Source of the DNA: Phalacrocorax aristotelis
Lineage: Eukaryota; Chordata; Aves; Suliformes; Phalacrocoracidae
DNA: 64,000 nt
Assembly (NCBI RefSeq): GCF_949628215.1
Contig: NC_134277.1
Span: 95,159,963-95,223,962 of the forward strand
Direction of reading: 5' to 3'
A program made the position numbers and the translations under genes. This document shows positions 43,001-53,565 of the stretch, piece after piece; within the stretch, counting starts at the first letter, position 1, and every line of letters begins with the position of its first letter. The notes beneath the pieces are model-generated. The model had not been told where the DNA came from. It did no database searches and saw only the letters and a program-made list of their open reading frames with translations.

Positions 43001-46000
43001 AGTCCTATTAATGTTGTAAAGCGAAAGCGTATATGTGAAGTTCCAAGTTGTTTTAGCTGTAGCACCTCTCTACAGTAATTGCAGGAACTCTATATTATAA
43101 AGATCTATTTCAGCCTATTTCAGTTGGAAGGGAAAACATTCTCTGCAGCGCACGGCTTGTTTAGCCTGCCCACGTTTTTATTATTCATTATGATTGTAGT
43201 GTCTAATCAAAAGTTATTTGGCTTTTTTGCCTGGTACTTACTTGATAGAGAATTACTATTTAAGTGTGGAATCCATATGTTGTTGACATTGCCTTCACAA
43301 AATATCTGTATTCTGCACTGTCGAGTAATGGAAACTGTAGTAATCAGTGGGATTCTAATGAGCAAAATAAGTTCTACTTATCTCATAAACCTACTTTTAT
43401 GACTGGAAGTACAAAAAAATTGTTGCTTGAAAGCAGTGTTGTCTTAGACTGCTGAAGAAATTGAAGAGACTTCAGTTCCATACATCAGGTTGCCCATATA
43501 TCCCAAGAGTAAGGTTCTCCACAGGTAGCAAGCAATGGAAATTATGTTCTGAGTAGCAAAAAACCCCATCATACTTCTGCCTGTCCTTGGCACTTTCAAG
43601 TAAATAGCTTGAATCTTGGCTCATTTACACAGGGATAATTTGAAGTATATATTGAAATCAACATAATGAAAATGAAACGGAAATTCTCCATGAGGATTTC
43701 TGTAGTTAAAAGTGTCAACAATATGGGTAAATTTTTACTCGGTCGCATAGTATACAGCATTTCTAACGGAGCAACAATATCAGAAGTAACACCTAGATAT
43801 CCCCGTTCTCACTCCTCTGCTTTAAGTCACACTCTCAATATACACACTGAAGGAGAAGGTTGTAGGTACATGTGCATGCTGTTATAAAATAATAAAAGTT
43901 GTACATGTAATGAGTATTGTTGATAATGAGTACTTGATACTTGTATTCCAGCAGTCCAGGACTACTTAGGTAATGCCAGGACTATGGTAGCAGCCTTAAA
44001 AATATATAAGCAAACCCTTTCTGAAGTGACCAGAGATGTTAAATAGAATCAAACAGTGAAAAGCAGCCCCTCTGAAAGTACCTCAAAACTGCTAAGTTAC
44101 TGTACTTGAAAATTAGCCCTCTTTTGGACTTGCTCACCAGGATGAAAACGACATTTCCAGTGGTTTCTAGAATGGTTTTGGGAGTGTCATGGAAAACGAT
44201 GTGCTCTGGATAAGGCGAATGATATTTCTACTTGTGGGGAAGGATTGTCGTGGACATCTAACCTGTAGCTGCAGATCTCGCGTGTGCTTTGGATTACCAA
44301 TCTTGTATTAAAATTGCATTTTGTAGTTTATACTGCATCAATAAGAGACTCAACTATAAAACATTATTTAATTTTTTATTTACTCTAGTTTTACAGTAAA
44401 AACCTTGAGCAAACTTTCTCAGAGGTGTGTATTTCTGAGAAGGCACAAGGAACACTTGTTTTGACTTCCTGAGAGGGCGCATTATGCTAAAGGTGTTGGT
44501 GAGACGAGGAAGGCTGTATTATATGGGAGACCAAATTTATGAGAACATTTTCCATGGTGAGAGAGAGGAACCTACTGTTAGTAATACTGATCTAGCTGAT
44601 ATTCACTAGGCAACAAGTCCCAGGCAAAATTTATGTGGAAAATGCTGGATGTTAGAAATGTGATGTTACTATGGAAATGAATCATTATCACCTAAAAGGA
44701 ATTTTAATGGAGTCAAGCAACTGGCAATCTAATTTAAGGCACATTTCAGGTTTTGGAGTGAAGTCTTGAGAGAATATAGATGCTAAGTGTGATCTGTGCA
44801 TATTTGCCTAGCATCACGCTTCGAGCTTATGAAGGCATACTGATTTACTGCTTCACATTCTTCATTGACAGAGAATGAACTTAGTCAGGATTCAGCTGAT
44901 TCAAACACCATTTACGGGAATAAACTGCTGGAATGATTTTATAGCTAATTTCTTTTGCTAATTTTGTGCCTTTTGAGTGTTCTACTCATCCTCTTCTGTA
45001 CATCTTTCACAAAGGAGGCCAGGACTCCTAGCTTCAAGCTTGCTCAAAGCCCCCATTGCCCAATGCCAATCTCCAGCCATCCTGCTTCTGGAAATAGTGA
45101 TTCTGGTTAACTCGTAGTCTGTATATTGCCAAATTGTTTGTTTTACTATACACTGAAAGCTATCTTTGACATTAAAATCTATTCCCTAAAATAATATTCA
45201 GGAGTATATCTCTGCAATCTGGACTAAGATAGTGAAAAGGGCAAGAAGCATTCTGGTATTGGCTGTTTACATGTTGGCAAAGGACTGACTCTTGCACAGA
45301 ATCAGCTCACTGAGGTCTCTGGATGCTGCTGTAATACTAGATATGGGACAGTAAAGTATTTGTGGCCTTTGGGCATTACTGTAAGGGTGCAGTATCAGGA
45401 TACAGCCCTTCATTTCCACAGCCACGTCCTGAAGTCACTTGCACCAGAGGGAATGTTTTGGACAAATGTGAGCAAGTGACAGTTTTACTACGGCCACGGG
45501 ACTTGCAGTTGTAAGACTTTTTTGGTCATCTGTATCATAAAAGGAACACTGCTTTGCCCTGCGTACCATCACCAAGCGTTACAGTTCTGCTGGCTAGGCA
45601 TCTAGAGTATTTTCACTGTGTTTAGTATCTCAAAACTCTGAACTGTATGTAGTATTTGATTTTTAAATATCAATTATATCAAGGAATTGATGATCCTAAT
45701 TCAGGGACACCTTTTTCTCTCTTTCTATGTAAAGAGTTAATTATTTTTTTTTTAGCTATGCATTACCTTCTCATTAAGAATTTAAGTTTTCTTGTGGTTG
45801 TCTTACTGCCCTTGGTAAGAAGGCCACACTGCTGCTAGTAGTTACAAGCTTCATTTTTATGTGTCTTGGACCGTGTCAGATTATCTTGATCATGTCCCAG
45901 CCCCAGGTGTGTAACATTTGTATTACTTTATTGGACTTCACTACCAAAACGTCTTTTCATTGGCCTTGTCCATGCTGTTAACAGTGTAGAAGAATGTTAA

Positions 46001-47365
46001 AAATTATGTTTAGACCTTGTAAATAGCATGATATCTTTTATAGACATTTGCATGGTGTTTTTATACTTGCTGGAACTTTCAAGTGTTTATATTTGGCACT
46101 TTTTACAGGATGATATTGATTTTTCCCCCCACTGTTATTTGGAAGCGGTTGTAATTGTGAGATCTTGGTTACCCATGGGCTGATTATCTGAGTTGTAGGT
46201 TAACTATTTTTTGTTATTTCCAGCCATTCCCAGGCTGCAGCAAAACCCGCAGCCGCACTGGAACGCAGCTGCGTTTGATGTGTTGTGAATTACAGTACAT
46301 TTTCATGAAGCGCCGCTTTGCTTGCTAATGCTTACTCTTTTCTGCTCTCCAAAGAAATGTGTTTCTGAGTTTTTGAAATGTAAATATTCCTGTAAATTGT
46401 ACCCTAATCTTCCTACATTTTGGAATAACTGTTCATTTTATACAAGCTGATATTCTCCATTATGTCTCGTATTCTTCATAGGTGTGCACTAAGTATATTC
46501 TAGTGCACTGGTTTACAACGCTAAATAATTTATTGTATAATGTTGTTTCATGTGGAAAGTGCCTCATAATCATTACGTATATACATATATGAATTATGAG
46601 TGGTTTGACCTGTATTCCAACACCATGTGAGATCCTAGGTTCTGAGTTCAAAGTTTCTGAAAACGCAGGGTTAGATCCATATATACACTGATGTAATACA
46701 GTTTTTATTTCAGAAATTAATACAATATACTTGTGATTGGTCAGCTTGGTGGGGCTGATCAACAGGCCTGGTTAGGTGGTATTTGGTTGTTTCTTATTCT
46801 TTCATTGGTATGACTTAAAGTAACTTCTTTGACATCAGTAAGTTTATCCTCCCATATTCTGTGAGTGATAGAGTATGTGCATCAGTTATCCTTAATACAG
46901 CTTCTAAGAATAATCCCACTCTACTAGGCGTGTGTAGTTGTGTTAACTGGGATTGTCTTCCTTGTTTAGCATTTATTTACTTAAAACTCAAAGCAAAATA
47001 ATCTCATGTCTCTGATTCTGAAGTAAGATGCTGAGAAAATGCTAGAGCTGATGCCTCTGCCTCCAAAATACCTAGTTCTCTGGCTTCTCACCTGTTAAAG
47101 GATGGTTAATCACCTAACTTGCAGAGGAATACTTTATTTGGAAAACATCAAGTGCAGTAAGGAGTAGCAATGGTATTAGCAGAAGAGCCTCACGTTGAAT
47201 TCTTCTGCATTACAGGAGTACAAACGCAAACTAGCCAGAGTGTCCCAAGTACGGAAAGAACTCAGGTCACGCATCCAGAACCTGCCTGATCTCTCTCGAC
47301 TCCCCAATGTCACGGGCAGCCACGTACACCTACCGTTTGCAGGAGACATCTACAACGATGATTGA
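6619..47365 (+). CDS. RPRD1A: RPRD1A, regulator of RNA polymerase II CTD phosphorylation (whole gene, 7 coding exons)
   Basis: Seven exons (6619-6769, 17344-17473, 18170-18276, 18361-18455, 19427-19553, 19652-19827, 47216-47365) join in frame to 936 nt, 311 residues plus stop; human RPRD1A has 312. All introns are GT-AG with matching phases. The product starts MSAFSEAALERKLSELSNSQ. Residues 1 to about 130 form the CTD-interacting domain (exons 1-3, with LYLANDVIQNSKRKGPEF). A short linker follows, then a helical coiled-coil RPRD region (about 162-290) and the tail LPFAGDIYNDD. Known for the family: RPRD1A (p15RS) dimerises, binds heptads phosphorylated on Ser2/Ser7, helps RPAP2 remove Ser5 phosphate in the nucleus, and dampens beta-catenin/TCF signalling. 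I chose this start because it matches the family N-terminus and has A at -3. The neighbouring C18orf21 gene is convergent. RPRD1B is the nearest paralogue, but the exon sequences fit RPRD1A better. Confidence 0.97.
7633..7721 (+). repeat. AT-rich 32-bp direct repeat, two copies
   Basis: TATAGTTCATCTATAGATCA... at 7633-7664 recurs with two substitutions at 7690-7721, and a third start (TATAGTTCAG) follows at 7721. The copies are offset by 57 bp, which suggests a local tandem duplication with later decay. Confidence 0.85.
12173..12192. repeat. Perfect 20-bp palindrome
   Basis: GAGCCTGACA is followed at once by its exact reverse complement, TGTCAGGCTC, with no spacer. The centre TGACATGTCA resembles TALE-homeobox or p53 half-site cores, but no function is shown. 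Confidence 0.9.
17344..17473 (+). CDS. RPRD1A: RPRD1A coding exon 2
   Basis: Acceptor TTATTAG precedes CAAAAGCAAAT, and the donor is TTTCAAG|GTACAG. It encodes residues 51-94 (AKANRKLTFLYLANDV, then the QNSKRKGPEF and FKHVS blocks), the most conserved part of the CTD-interacting domain. The upstream frame also runs open from 17259, but that extension is intronic. Confidence 0.97.
17474..18169 (+). other. RPRD1A: RPRD1A intron 2 (696 bp)
   Basis: Bounded by CAAG|GTACAG and a long pyrimidine tract ending TAACAG. Nothing else is visible. Confidence 0.9.
18170..18276 (+). CDS. RPRD1A: RPRD1A coding exon 3
   Basis: Preceded by a strong pyrimidine tract ending in TAACAG. The donor is TTTGT|GTAAGT. 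It encodes residues 94-130 (SESDESCKKHLGRVLSIWEE, then RSVYENDVLEQLRQALY), the end of the CTD-interacting domain. Confidence 0.96.
18277..18360 (+). other. RPRD1A: RPRD1A intron 3 (84 bp)
   Basis: Very short intron with donor GTAAGT and acceptor TTTCATTTAG. Its length is near the lower end for vertebrates. Confidence 0.93.
18361..18455 (+). CDS. RPRD1A: RPRD1A coding exon 4
   Basis: Only 84 bp separate it from exon 3. The acceptor is TTTCATTTAG and the donor CCACAG|GTAAAA. It encodes residues 130-161 (GDRKVRKRTYEQIKVDENN, then CSPRSSPTDPPQ), a basic then Ser/Pro-rich linker. This exon is one codon shorter than the recalled human sequence, which explains the total of 311 rather than 312 residues. 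Confidence 0.95.
18456..19426 (+). other. RPRD1A: RPRD1A intron 4 (971 bp)
   Basis: Bounded by CCACAG|GTAAAA and TTTTTTCAG. No other feature is recognised. Confidence 0.9.
19427..19553 (+). CDS. RPRD1A: RPRD1A coding exon 5
   Basis: The acceptor is TTTTTTCAG and the donor ATAACAG|GTGAGG. It encodes residues 162-204 (TTDLIRALQELENAASGDAA, then VHQRIASLPIEVQDVSLLDR), the start of the helical RPRD region used in dimerisation. Confidence 0.96.
19554..19651 (+). other. RPRD1A: RPRD1A intron 5 (98 bp)
   Basis: Short GT-AG intron between exons 5 and 6, with a pyrimidine-rich 3' half (TTTTTCTCTGCTTGC) before the acceptor. Confidence 0.93.
19652..19827 (+). CDS. RPRD1A: RPRD1A coding exon 6
   Basis: It lies 98 bp after exon 5, with acceptor CTTTTTAG. 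It encodes residues 204-262, including DKESGEQLSKMVDDACMLLA, AAEIDDRKQLTRML and AEKEHKLE. The donor CTGGAA|GTGCGT departs from the usual GTRAGT at two positions. Read-through adds VRNVLF and then a stop at 19846-19848. The exon is phase 0 at its end and joins exon 7 at EYKRKLARV. Confidence 0.95.
19983..20014 (+). repeat. G-rich tract followed by TG repeat
   Basis: Runs of 11, 4 and 5 G separated by single T, then a TG repeat. It can form a G-quadruplex in the RPRD1A pre-mRNA sense strand. It lies about 155 nt after exon 6. Confidence 0.9.
21629..21672 (+). repeat. 11-bp inverted repeat forming a 44-nt hairpin
   Basis: AGACTGGCTCC (21629-21639) pairs perfectly with GGAGCCAGTCT (21662-21672). 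Inside the loop, CTTTC and GAAAG can form a second short stem. It is too short for a typical pre-miRNA. Confidence 0.85.
40780..41460 (+). repeat. Purine-rich low-complexity stretch
   Basis: Over about 680 bp the plus strand is dominated by A and G, with loosely recurring GACTGGRR, CAGGAGTC and GGAATGG-type words. No exact unit is seen. The antisense frames (such as the 157-codon one ending at 40992) are a consequence of few stops in pyrimidine-rich sequence and look non-coding. Confidence 0.55.
47216..47365 (+). CDS. RPRD1A: RPRD1A coding exon 7 (terminal)
   Basis: The acceptor is TTCTGCATTACAG. It encodes residues 263-311, starting EYKRKLARVSQVRKELRSRI, then LPDLSRLPNVTGSHVHLPFA and GDIYNDD, with TGA at 47363-47365. 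It lies 27.4 kb from exon 6. The strong match to the family C-terminus leaves no doubt that this is the terminal exon. Confidence 0.97.
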   Translation, partial: EYKRKLARVSQVRKELRSRIQNLPDLSRLPNVTGSHVHLPFAGDIYNDD

Positions 47366-50300
47366 TCTACAAGAACATCCTTCCATAACCTCTACTTTTC
47401 TGTGAAGTGAGGGGTAGGTCAGACTGATTGGTACTCTTGTAGTATTATTTTTGTATATTGTTGGAGAGTGTCAGTAAAAATACTCTAATAATTTATAAAA
47501 ATGGTTTAAAAAAGTTGATTTGTTTACTATTTTATTGGCGAGTGAACAATAGGGTACATTTATAAAAGTGGCATCTGTGTCTATTACATTGAAGAATGGA
47601 TAATTATCTTATCTTTTGTAAAGATTTTAGTTGGGTGCCCTGTAAAAAAACATGTTAAGATTTTTCTTACGTACCCTTTATTTAAGGTAGATCAACATAT
47701 AATCAACACATACTTCTGACTCGAGACATTTCAGTTGCTAGCGAGGGAGTGAGATGTGGAAATCACAAGCTTATGTTTGCAAGAAGGTTGATGCAATTTA
47801 AGGCAAAGTTAAAAGTGATCTTACTGTCCGTTACATTTAAATTACCCACTCCCAAAACAAGTCAGGTGGGTTTTTTTGAAGTAAAGGTTAGAAACCAATT
47901 TTGTATTGGAAAACAAATAATGTTACACTGAGCAGATCTTGAAATGACTCAAAATATTGCAATATTTTAGTATCATTTAAAAGTCAAAGTAAGAAACTAT
48001 ACAATTGCCCAGTTTAATTATGTTTCAAAATTGTAGCTTTCTTTTTACACCTACTTAGTTTCTCAATTGAGGGACCATTCATCTGTACTCCAGTCCCTTT
48101 CTGGAACATCCGTCTCCATCTAAAAAGGTTAATCCCAGAAATGTGAAGCCATTTTACCGCTTTAATTAAATTGAAAGGTCATTCTCTAAACTGTCCCAAT
48201 TGTTAAATGCCCATTATTAAAATTTGACAATGCCATGTACCATCCATACACGCAGCAACACGATGATACAGCCATGCTGTACATCATCTTCCACTGAGAA
48301 GCCCTGGAGGCCAGTGTGGGCTTCCAGCCCCCCACCTTCACCCGATCCAGCAAACATTTCTAGATCTTAATCCTCTTTTCTCACAGAACAGGAGGAGAGA
48401 GTTCAGGCCTGTGTATAAGTCAAACAGTGGAAAGTTAATGCCGAGTGTCTGTTTTTAAAAAAGTCCTTTGTGTGGCACAAACATGGTATTTGTCTACAGG
48501 TAGCTGAATTTGTGAAAAGTCCTTGTTACCATACTATGCACCAGCTTTTAAGTTCACTTCAAAACCTAAAGATACAGACAGGCATCTAGCAGTTTGCCAG
48601 AAAGTTTAGGCTTTTCAGCCGATCGGAATTAGGCACGTAATTGTTGAGGAATGATTTTTAAAATGCCTACCTGTACCTTTGGCATGTAGATGACCTTAAA
48701 AACCTGGGATGCAAGTGTTTGAGTTGTATATATCTTTGGAGTATTTAATGATTGCATTTTGCTCATGTGTTTGCACTTGTCAGACATTGTTTTGCATAAG
48801 TTAAGGTCACAGTTTACAAGCTTGAATACTCCTTCTCACATGATAGCAATTTTTTTTAGACAAATCTATTCTTCCTTTTCAAAAACCACAACAATTCAAA
48901 ATAGTCTTGGAGTGAAATCGTTGAAGATAGCGATCTGTCACTTGGTATTGACTTCTACAGGGCTAATTGCTAGAATACTTGTTGGATGTGAACAGAGAAT
49001 AGTCTTTCTCTTTAAAATAGATACACCTGAACATAAGCACCTCAGTCCAATTATCTTTTCTCATGGAAGCTGCCATGAACTAGACCTGAATTAAGTAGGG
49101 AAAAAAACCCAAAAGACAAAATGACAAGCTGTTGACATAGCATTCCATAGCAAGCAATGTAGAATACTAATTTCATCAAAAATTCTGACTGACAGATAAG
49201 GTTGCTGAGAATAGTTCCTCAGAGCTCACTTGCTGTCCAAAGATTTGTAAGTTTTTTGAGTGGCAATTTTCCACTCCATAGGAAAAAAGAGCTAACTGTA
49301 ATGAATCCAGAGGAGTGTTTCTCTGAAGTCTAACATGAAAAATAAAAATAATGCTTATTGGCATCTTTTCAGCTTAGATTCTTGATAAGAAAATGAATGT
49401 TCAGGTACAATTTTTATATTTTAAATATTTCTGTTCCGGTACATTAAACTCAGCTCATAAATTCTTATATACATGTTTGTGCATTACAGTTGCAGTTAAA
49501 GCTCAGTCTTGCTAAAGAATAGCACCAAATCTGTGATAAATATTAAAACAGCTTTATCTATTAAGAATTATAAAACAAATCATAAAACAAGGAGGATAAA
49601 TAGCAAGTTCATGGTTGAAACCCATCCATGGAAAACTTAATTTGTACCCAGAGGTGATTATAAGTGCAGCGGCGTGGCTTCTTGAGGGTGCATTGAAGGA
49701 TCTAAGTCTTGGATACTCAAAACCATAGGGAATTAAGCTTAAACAGTCTTTTTCTACCTTAATTAAAAATAATTATAATGAAGTGGAATGCTGAATTTCC
49801 TTTATCTCCCACGGGTATGGAAAAAGACATGACACTTCACTAGACTTGTTTTTCCTATTCATAACTCTTACTGATAATGTTGCTTATCTACAGATAATGT
49901 AGAACTTATAAAAGAATGAGGAAAAATCTGAACTTCTTGATGTATATAAGTTTTAATTTTGAGAGAGTGCTATTTTATGGATATATTTTCTCTTTATTTG
50001 ACTGTGAAATTGTTTACTTCAAGGAATATTTCATAGCTGGGTTTTTGGAAATGATCCCTCAATATTTGTTTGGAAAAGAGGACTTGCGGAAGGTCAAGGT
50101 CACTCTTACAGCAAGTGTCATATATTAGTGGCTGAATGGTACGTTGTTTTTTATTTATATGGGAAAGGCATCAGGTATGAACTAGTTAGAAGATTTATAT
50201 TGTAACTGTAATAGTATAGCAGGAGATAACATGGTACGATACGAATGCAGCCCTGTAGTATCAAAAAATACCTCCAAATTCTCAGGTTCCAAAGCTTAAC

Positions 50301-52290
50301 ATGCGTACTTCTGACATCTCAGGAAGAAAAGAGGCTGGGTCGAGAAAGGAGGGGTGGTTAGGAGCTGAAAGGAAGAACGTGCCTGGGTGGAAACGAAAAG
50401 CAAAACAAATGTCCGCTTTCCTCAGGACAGAAGCACCAGTGTGAAGCTGGGCAGCACAATGTTTTAGCCGTAGATGGGATTCTACAATAGAACTGCTTTG
50501 GGGTGATACCACCCTGGGAAAGAAAATGTGTGGCTGTACCCTGCCTGTCTCTTCTACCGTGGTCTGACTCTGCCCAAACCAGAAAGCCCACCCTACAAAA
50601 GGCACAATTATAAAACGTCTGAACATTTTTCATCTAATAATAAAAGCATAATAGATAATTTGCTTCACTATATTGCACTTTTATTGAGCATTCTCTGAAA
50701 AAAGCAGAGATTCTTGCAGCTCTCTGCCATGTGAGAATGCTTACCTTGGAGGTCACTGGGACTGCTTGTATATTCTAGTGTTTGCAGGCTCAAGCTGTGT
50801 TTTTGCAGAATGTTTTGAAAGATATCAGGAATATTATCCCACTTCTGTGGTTTTAAAAATAGATGTGGAGTCCTTAGTTACGAAAATTACCATTCTTAGA
50901 AACTGTGTTTCATTACTCCTTTTGAAAATTAAACTACAGCCTGCAGGTAACATTAGCTTGTCTGTTTCACTCTGTTAATATTTGTATTAATATATTAAAA
51001 CCCCTCAGTTAATCCTTAGCAACACAACCCAAATTACATGCTTATTATGTATTTTATCTGGGTAGTCTTTTGAATGTTGAACTGAGAGCTTTCATTATGA
51101 CGAAATTACATTCCTGTTTACCTGAAGTTTAAAAAGACAATGTGTTAGGACTTTCACAGGCTAATGCTGCTCTCACAAAGTCAGTGCTAACTCAGCCTGG
51201 TACTTCAAGGGTGACCCAAAACATGTAGATAGGATGCAGGAGCCCCCTGTGCAGAGGCCCACGGAAGACACGGAAATCACACATAGGCCTGATTGGCCTC
51301 TATAGAAGAGCTGGATTTCAACCTTTTGAAACGGAAGCCAATAGACTGATGGGTGTGGGGGCTTTTTTCAGTGGAAAAATTAGTGAACTAGAAAACCCAC
51401 ACGTCTGAAATTTGACAGTTACATTTATAAATATTTAGGGCCAGTTCTGCTCATTAGTCATGCATTTAATCACAGTGACTGTTCCTGCAAGTAAAGAAAG
51501 CAGACTCAAATGTAGTGTCTGAAGTGGAATTTTTTTTAAATGAATGACCAATTTTGTCTCGGCTCCTATTTCAGTGTGTCATTTATCTTGATTAAGTAGT
51601 AAATCTCTTCCATCTTGTTATTTAGAAATCTAATTCTGATTTCATCTTTACAATATTTGAAGTATCCTACTAAGCATGATGTTTTTGTGGGAATTTGCAA
51701 AAGTTCAATAGCACTCGTTACTTGTTTGCAACAGAAATAGACTCATTTGTTAAAAGCTAACAAGAGAAGTTTGAAATGTAAAGATGTTTCATTATTGTGC
51801 TTTTCTGACAGAACGTGTAATCCTTGTGTAATTTATGTCCTCGGAATAACACCTGTATGTACGCTCTTTCATATTTAATAGAATAAAATGTTGTAAAAAC
51901 ATCTTTGAAGTCATTGTTTGCTTGCCTAGTCGATCTCGTGACGTGAGATGGCTTTAATGTAAACCGCTCCCTACACGAGTCAAACAAAATTTCACGGCGA
52001 TGCTGGGGAAGTGGCCGCTACTAATTCCGAAATCTATTACTCTCTGGATTTGTATTTTGTGTGACAATTTTCAGTGGGGAAGCAGTGCATTAAGAAGTCT
52101 GAGGTCATACCTCTGGAACTGTACATTTCTTAAGAAGAAATATTGTTCATATATCGTATCATTCGGCTGAAGTCTGCATCTCTTCAGAGGCGGGGCTGGG
52201 CATGAGGGAACCAGCTGTAATGTGCCAGCACGAGGTTCCCAGTGCTCAAAAATGGAAAGTGGCTCAAACAGATGTTTCAAAATAAAACAG
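47366..52290 (+). other. RPRD1A: Probable RPRD1A 3' UTR and downstream sequence
   Basis: Non-coding AT-rich sequence after the TGA. Possible poly(A) signals are ATTAAA at 48216, and AATAAA at 50639-50644, 51882-51887 and 52281-52286. The one at 51882 is followed by GT-rich sequence (GTTGTAAAAAC, then TTGTTTGCTTG). Which is used cannot be decided by reading, so the UTR end is open. Confidence 0.5.
51882..51887 (+). terminator. RPRD1A: Candidate distal poly(A) signal of RPRD1A
   Basis: AATAAA with a GT-rich region within 50 nt downstream. Alternatives are at 50639 and 52281, and multiple sites may be used. Confidence 0.4.
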
Positions 52291-52699
52291 CTTTAGTTGG
52301 GCTGGTTATATTAAGACAGACTTTGTAACATTTTCAATATATGGTATAATGCTATTAATGTCCATGATAACATACCATTGTGTAAGTAGAATTTGTACGA
52401 GCTGGGAAATAACTCGCTCTGTAATTAAATACCTGTACGCAGGGGTGTACGCTTAAGAGAGCTGCCTTGGTCTTGCTTCACAAAGTCTGGGTGAAATTCT
52501 GGCCTCACGGAAATCAGCGAGGCCGTTTCCCCTCTGTAAAGAGTTGCTCTTCAGTCACAAACCAGTCACACTGTGTGGCGAGGCCTAGCAGGGAGGCTCA
52601 GCGATTGTCTGTCACAGCCAGTAATTAACCTTCAGTGTCTCATCGAGTACAGGAATGTAATATAATCTGAACGGAAGAGAGGACCAGATGCGTGTATAG

Positions 52700-52819
52700 G
52701 GATGTGTGTGTATATATATATGTATAGATATACATCTGATGTGTGTATATAACTATATACATCATATATATAGATATGTATATACATATGCATGTGTGTG
52801 TATATATATAGATATATAT
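52700..52819. repeat. TA/TG/GATA microsatellite
   Basis: Interrupted runs of GTGTGTGTATATATATAT type with ATAGATAT units, directly adjoining the CR1 3' terminus. The chance frames inside it code only Ile/Tyr/Thr/His repeats. Confidence 0.88.
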
Positions 52820-53565
52820 CACAGAATCCCAGCTTGGAAGGGACCTCAGGGATCATCTAGTCCAACCTTTCTGTAAAGAGCACAGGCTAGACAAGATGGC
52901 CCACCACCCTGCCCAAACGACTCTTGAAGGTGTCCAACGTGGCCAAGTCAAACCCTTCCCTGGGGAGATTATTCCAACAGTTGACTGTTCTCACTGTGAA
53001 AAATTTTCCTCTTTAGTCCAATCGGAATCTCGCCAAGAGCAACTTGTGCCCATTCCCCCTTGTCCTCTCCACGTGACTCCGTGTAAAAAGGGAACCTCCA
53101 TCTTCTTTGTAGCTGCCCCTTAAGTACTGGTACATGGTGATGAGATCCCCTCTGAGCCTCCTTTTCTCAAGGCTGAACAAACCCAGCTCTCCCAGCCTGT
53201 CCTCGTATGGCAGCTTCCCAGTCCTTTGATCATCTTGGTGGCCCTTCTCTGGACCCCTTCCAGCCTTTTTGTATAGCGGGGACCAGAACTGTACACAGCA
53301 CTCCAGGTGTGGCCTGACAAGCGCTGAGTAGAGTGGGATAATGACTTCTTTATCTCTGCTGGCGATGCCCTTTTTGATGCAACCCAGCACCCTGTTGGCC
53401 TTCTTGGCTGCAGCAGCACGCTGTTCCCTCATGTTGAGCTTCCTGTCCACCAGGACCCCCAGGTCCCTTTCCACAGAGCTGCTCTCCAGCCAGGTGGATC
53501 CCAGTCTGTGCTGCACTCCTGGATGTTTTCCCAGGTGCATGATCTTATACTTCTCCTTGTTGAAC
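52820..53565 (-). mobile_element. CR1 LINE, 5'-truncated, with 3' end and part of the reverse transcriptase frame
   Basis: The minus strand ends in GGGATTCTGTG, the CR1 terminal octamer ATTCTGTG being at 52820-52827. Reading from the 3' end, the usual CR1 blocks follow. An open frame at 53540-53013 (175 codons) resembles the C-terminal end of CR1 ORF2 (LGVLVDRKLNMREQRAAAAK, CIKKGIASRDKEVI, PLYSALVRPHLECCVQFWSP). Full-length elements are about 4.5 kb, so this is a truncated, immobile copy. It lies between two convergent genes, in the sense of C18orf21. Its 3' end abuts an AT/GT microsatellite. Confidence 0.93.

Larger units (their letters stand above)
19828..47215 (+). other. RPRD1A: RPRD1A intron 6 (27.4 kb)
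   Basis: Joins exon 6 to the terminal exon. It starts with a weak donor (GTGCGT) followed by a G-rich tract (19983-20004) and a canonical AATAAA at 20470-20475. It is mostly AT-rich unique sequence. A small hairpin (21629-21672) and a purine-rich low-complexity stretch (about 40780-41460) stand out. I found no nested gene, RNA gene or clear transposon; frames up to 157 codons lack any family signature. Confidence 0.85.

Noticed and set aside
46018-46386. Pumilio-like TGTAAATA sites before exon 7 as a sign of an alternative 3' UTR
   Set aside because: The word also occurs elsewhere (such as near 22059) at about the rate expected in AT-rich DNA, and no terminal exon was found.
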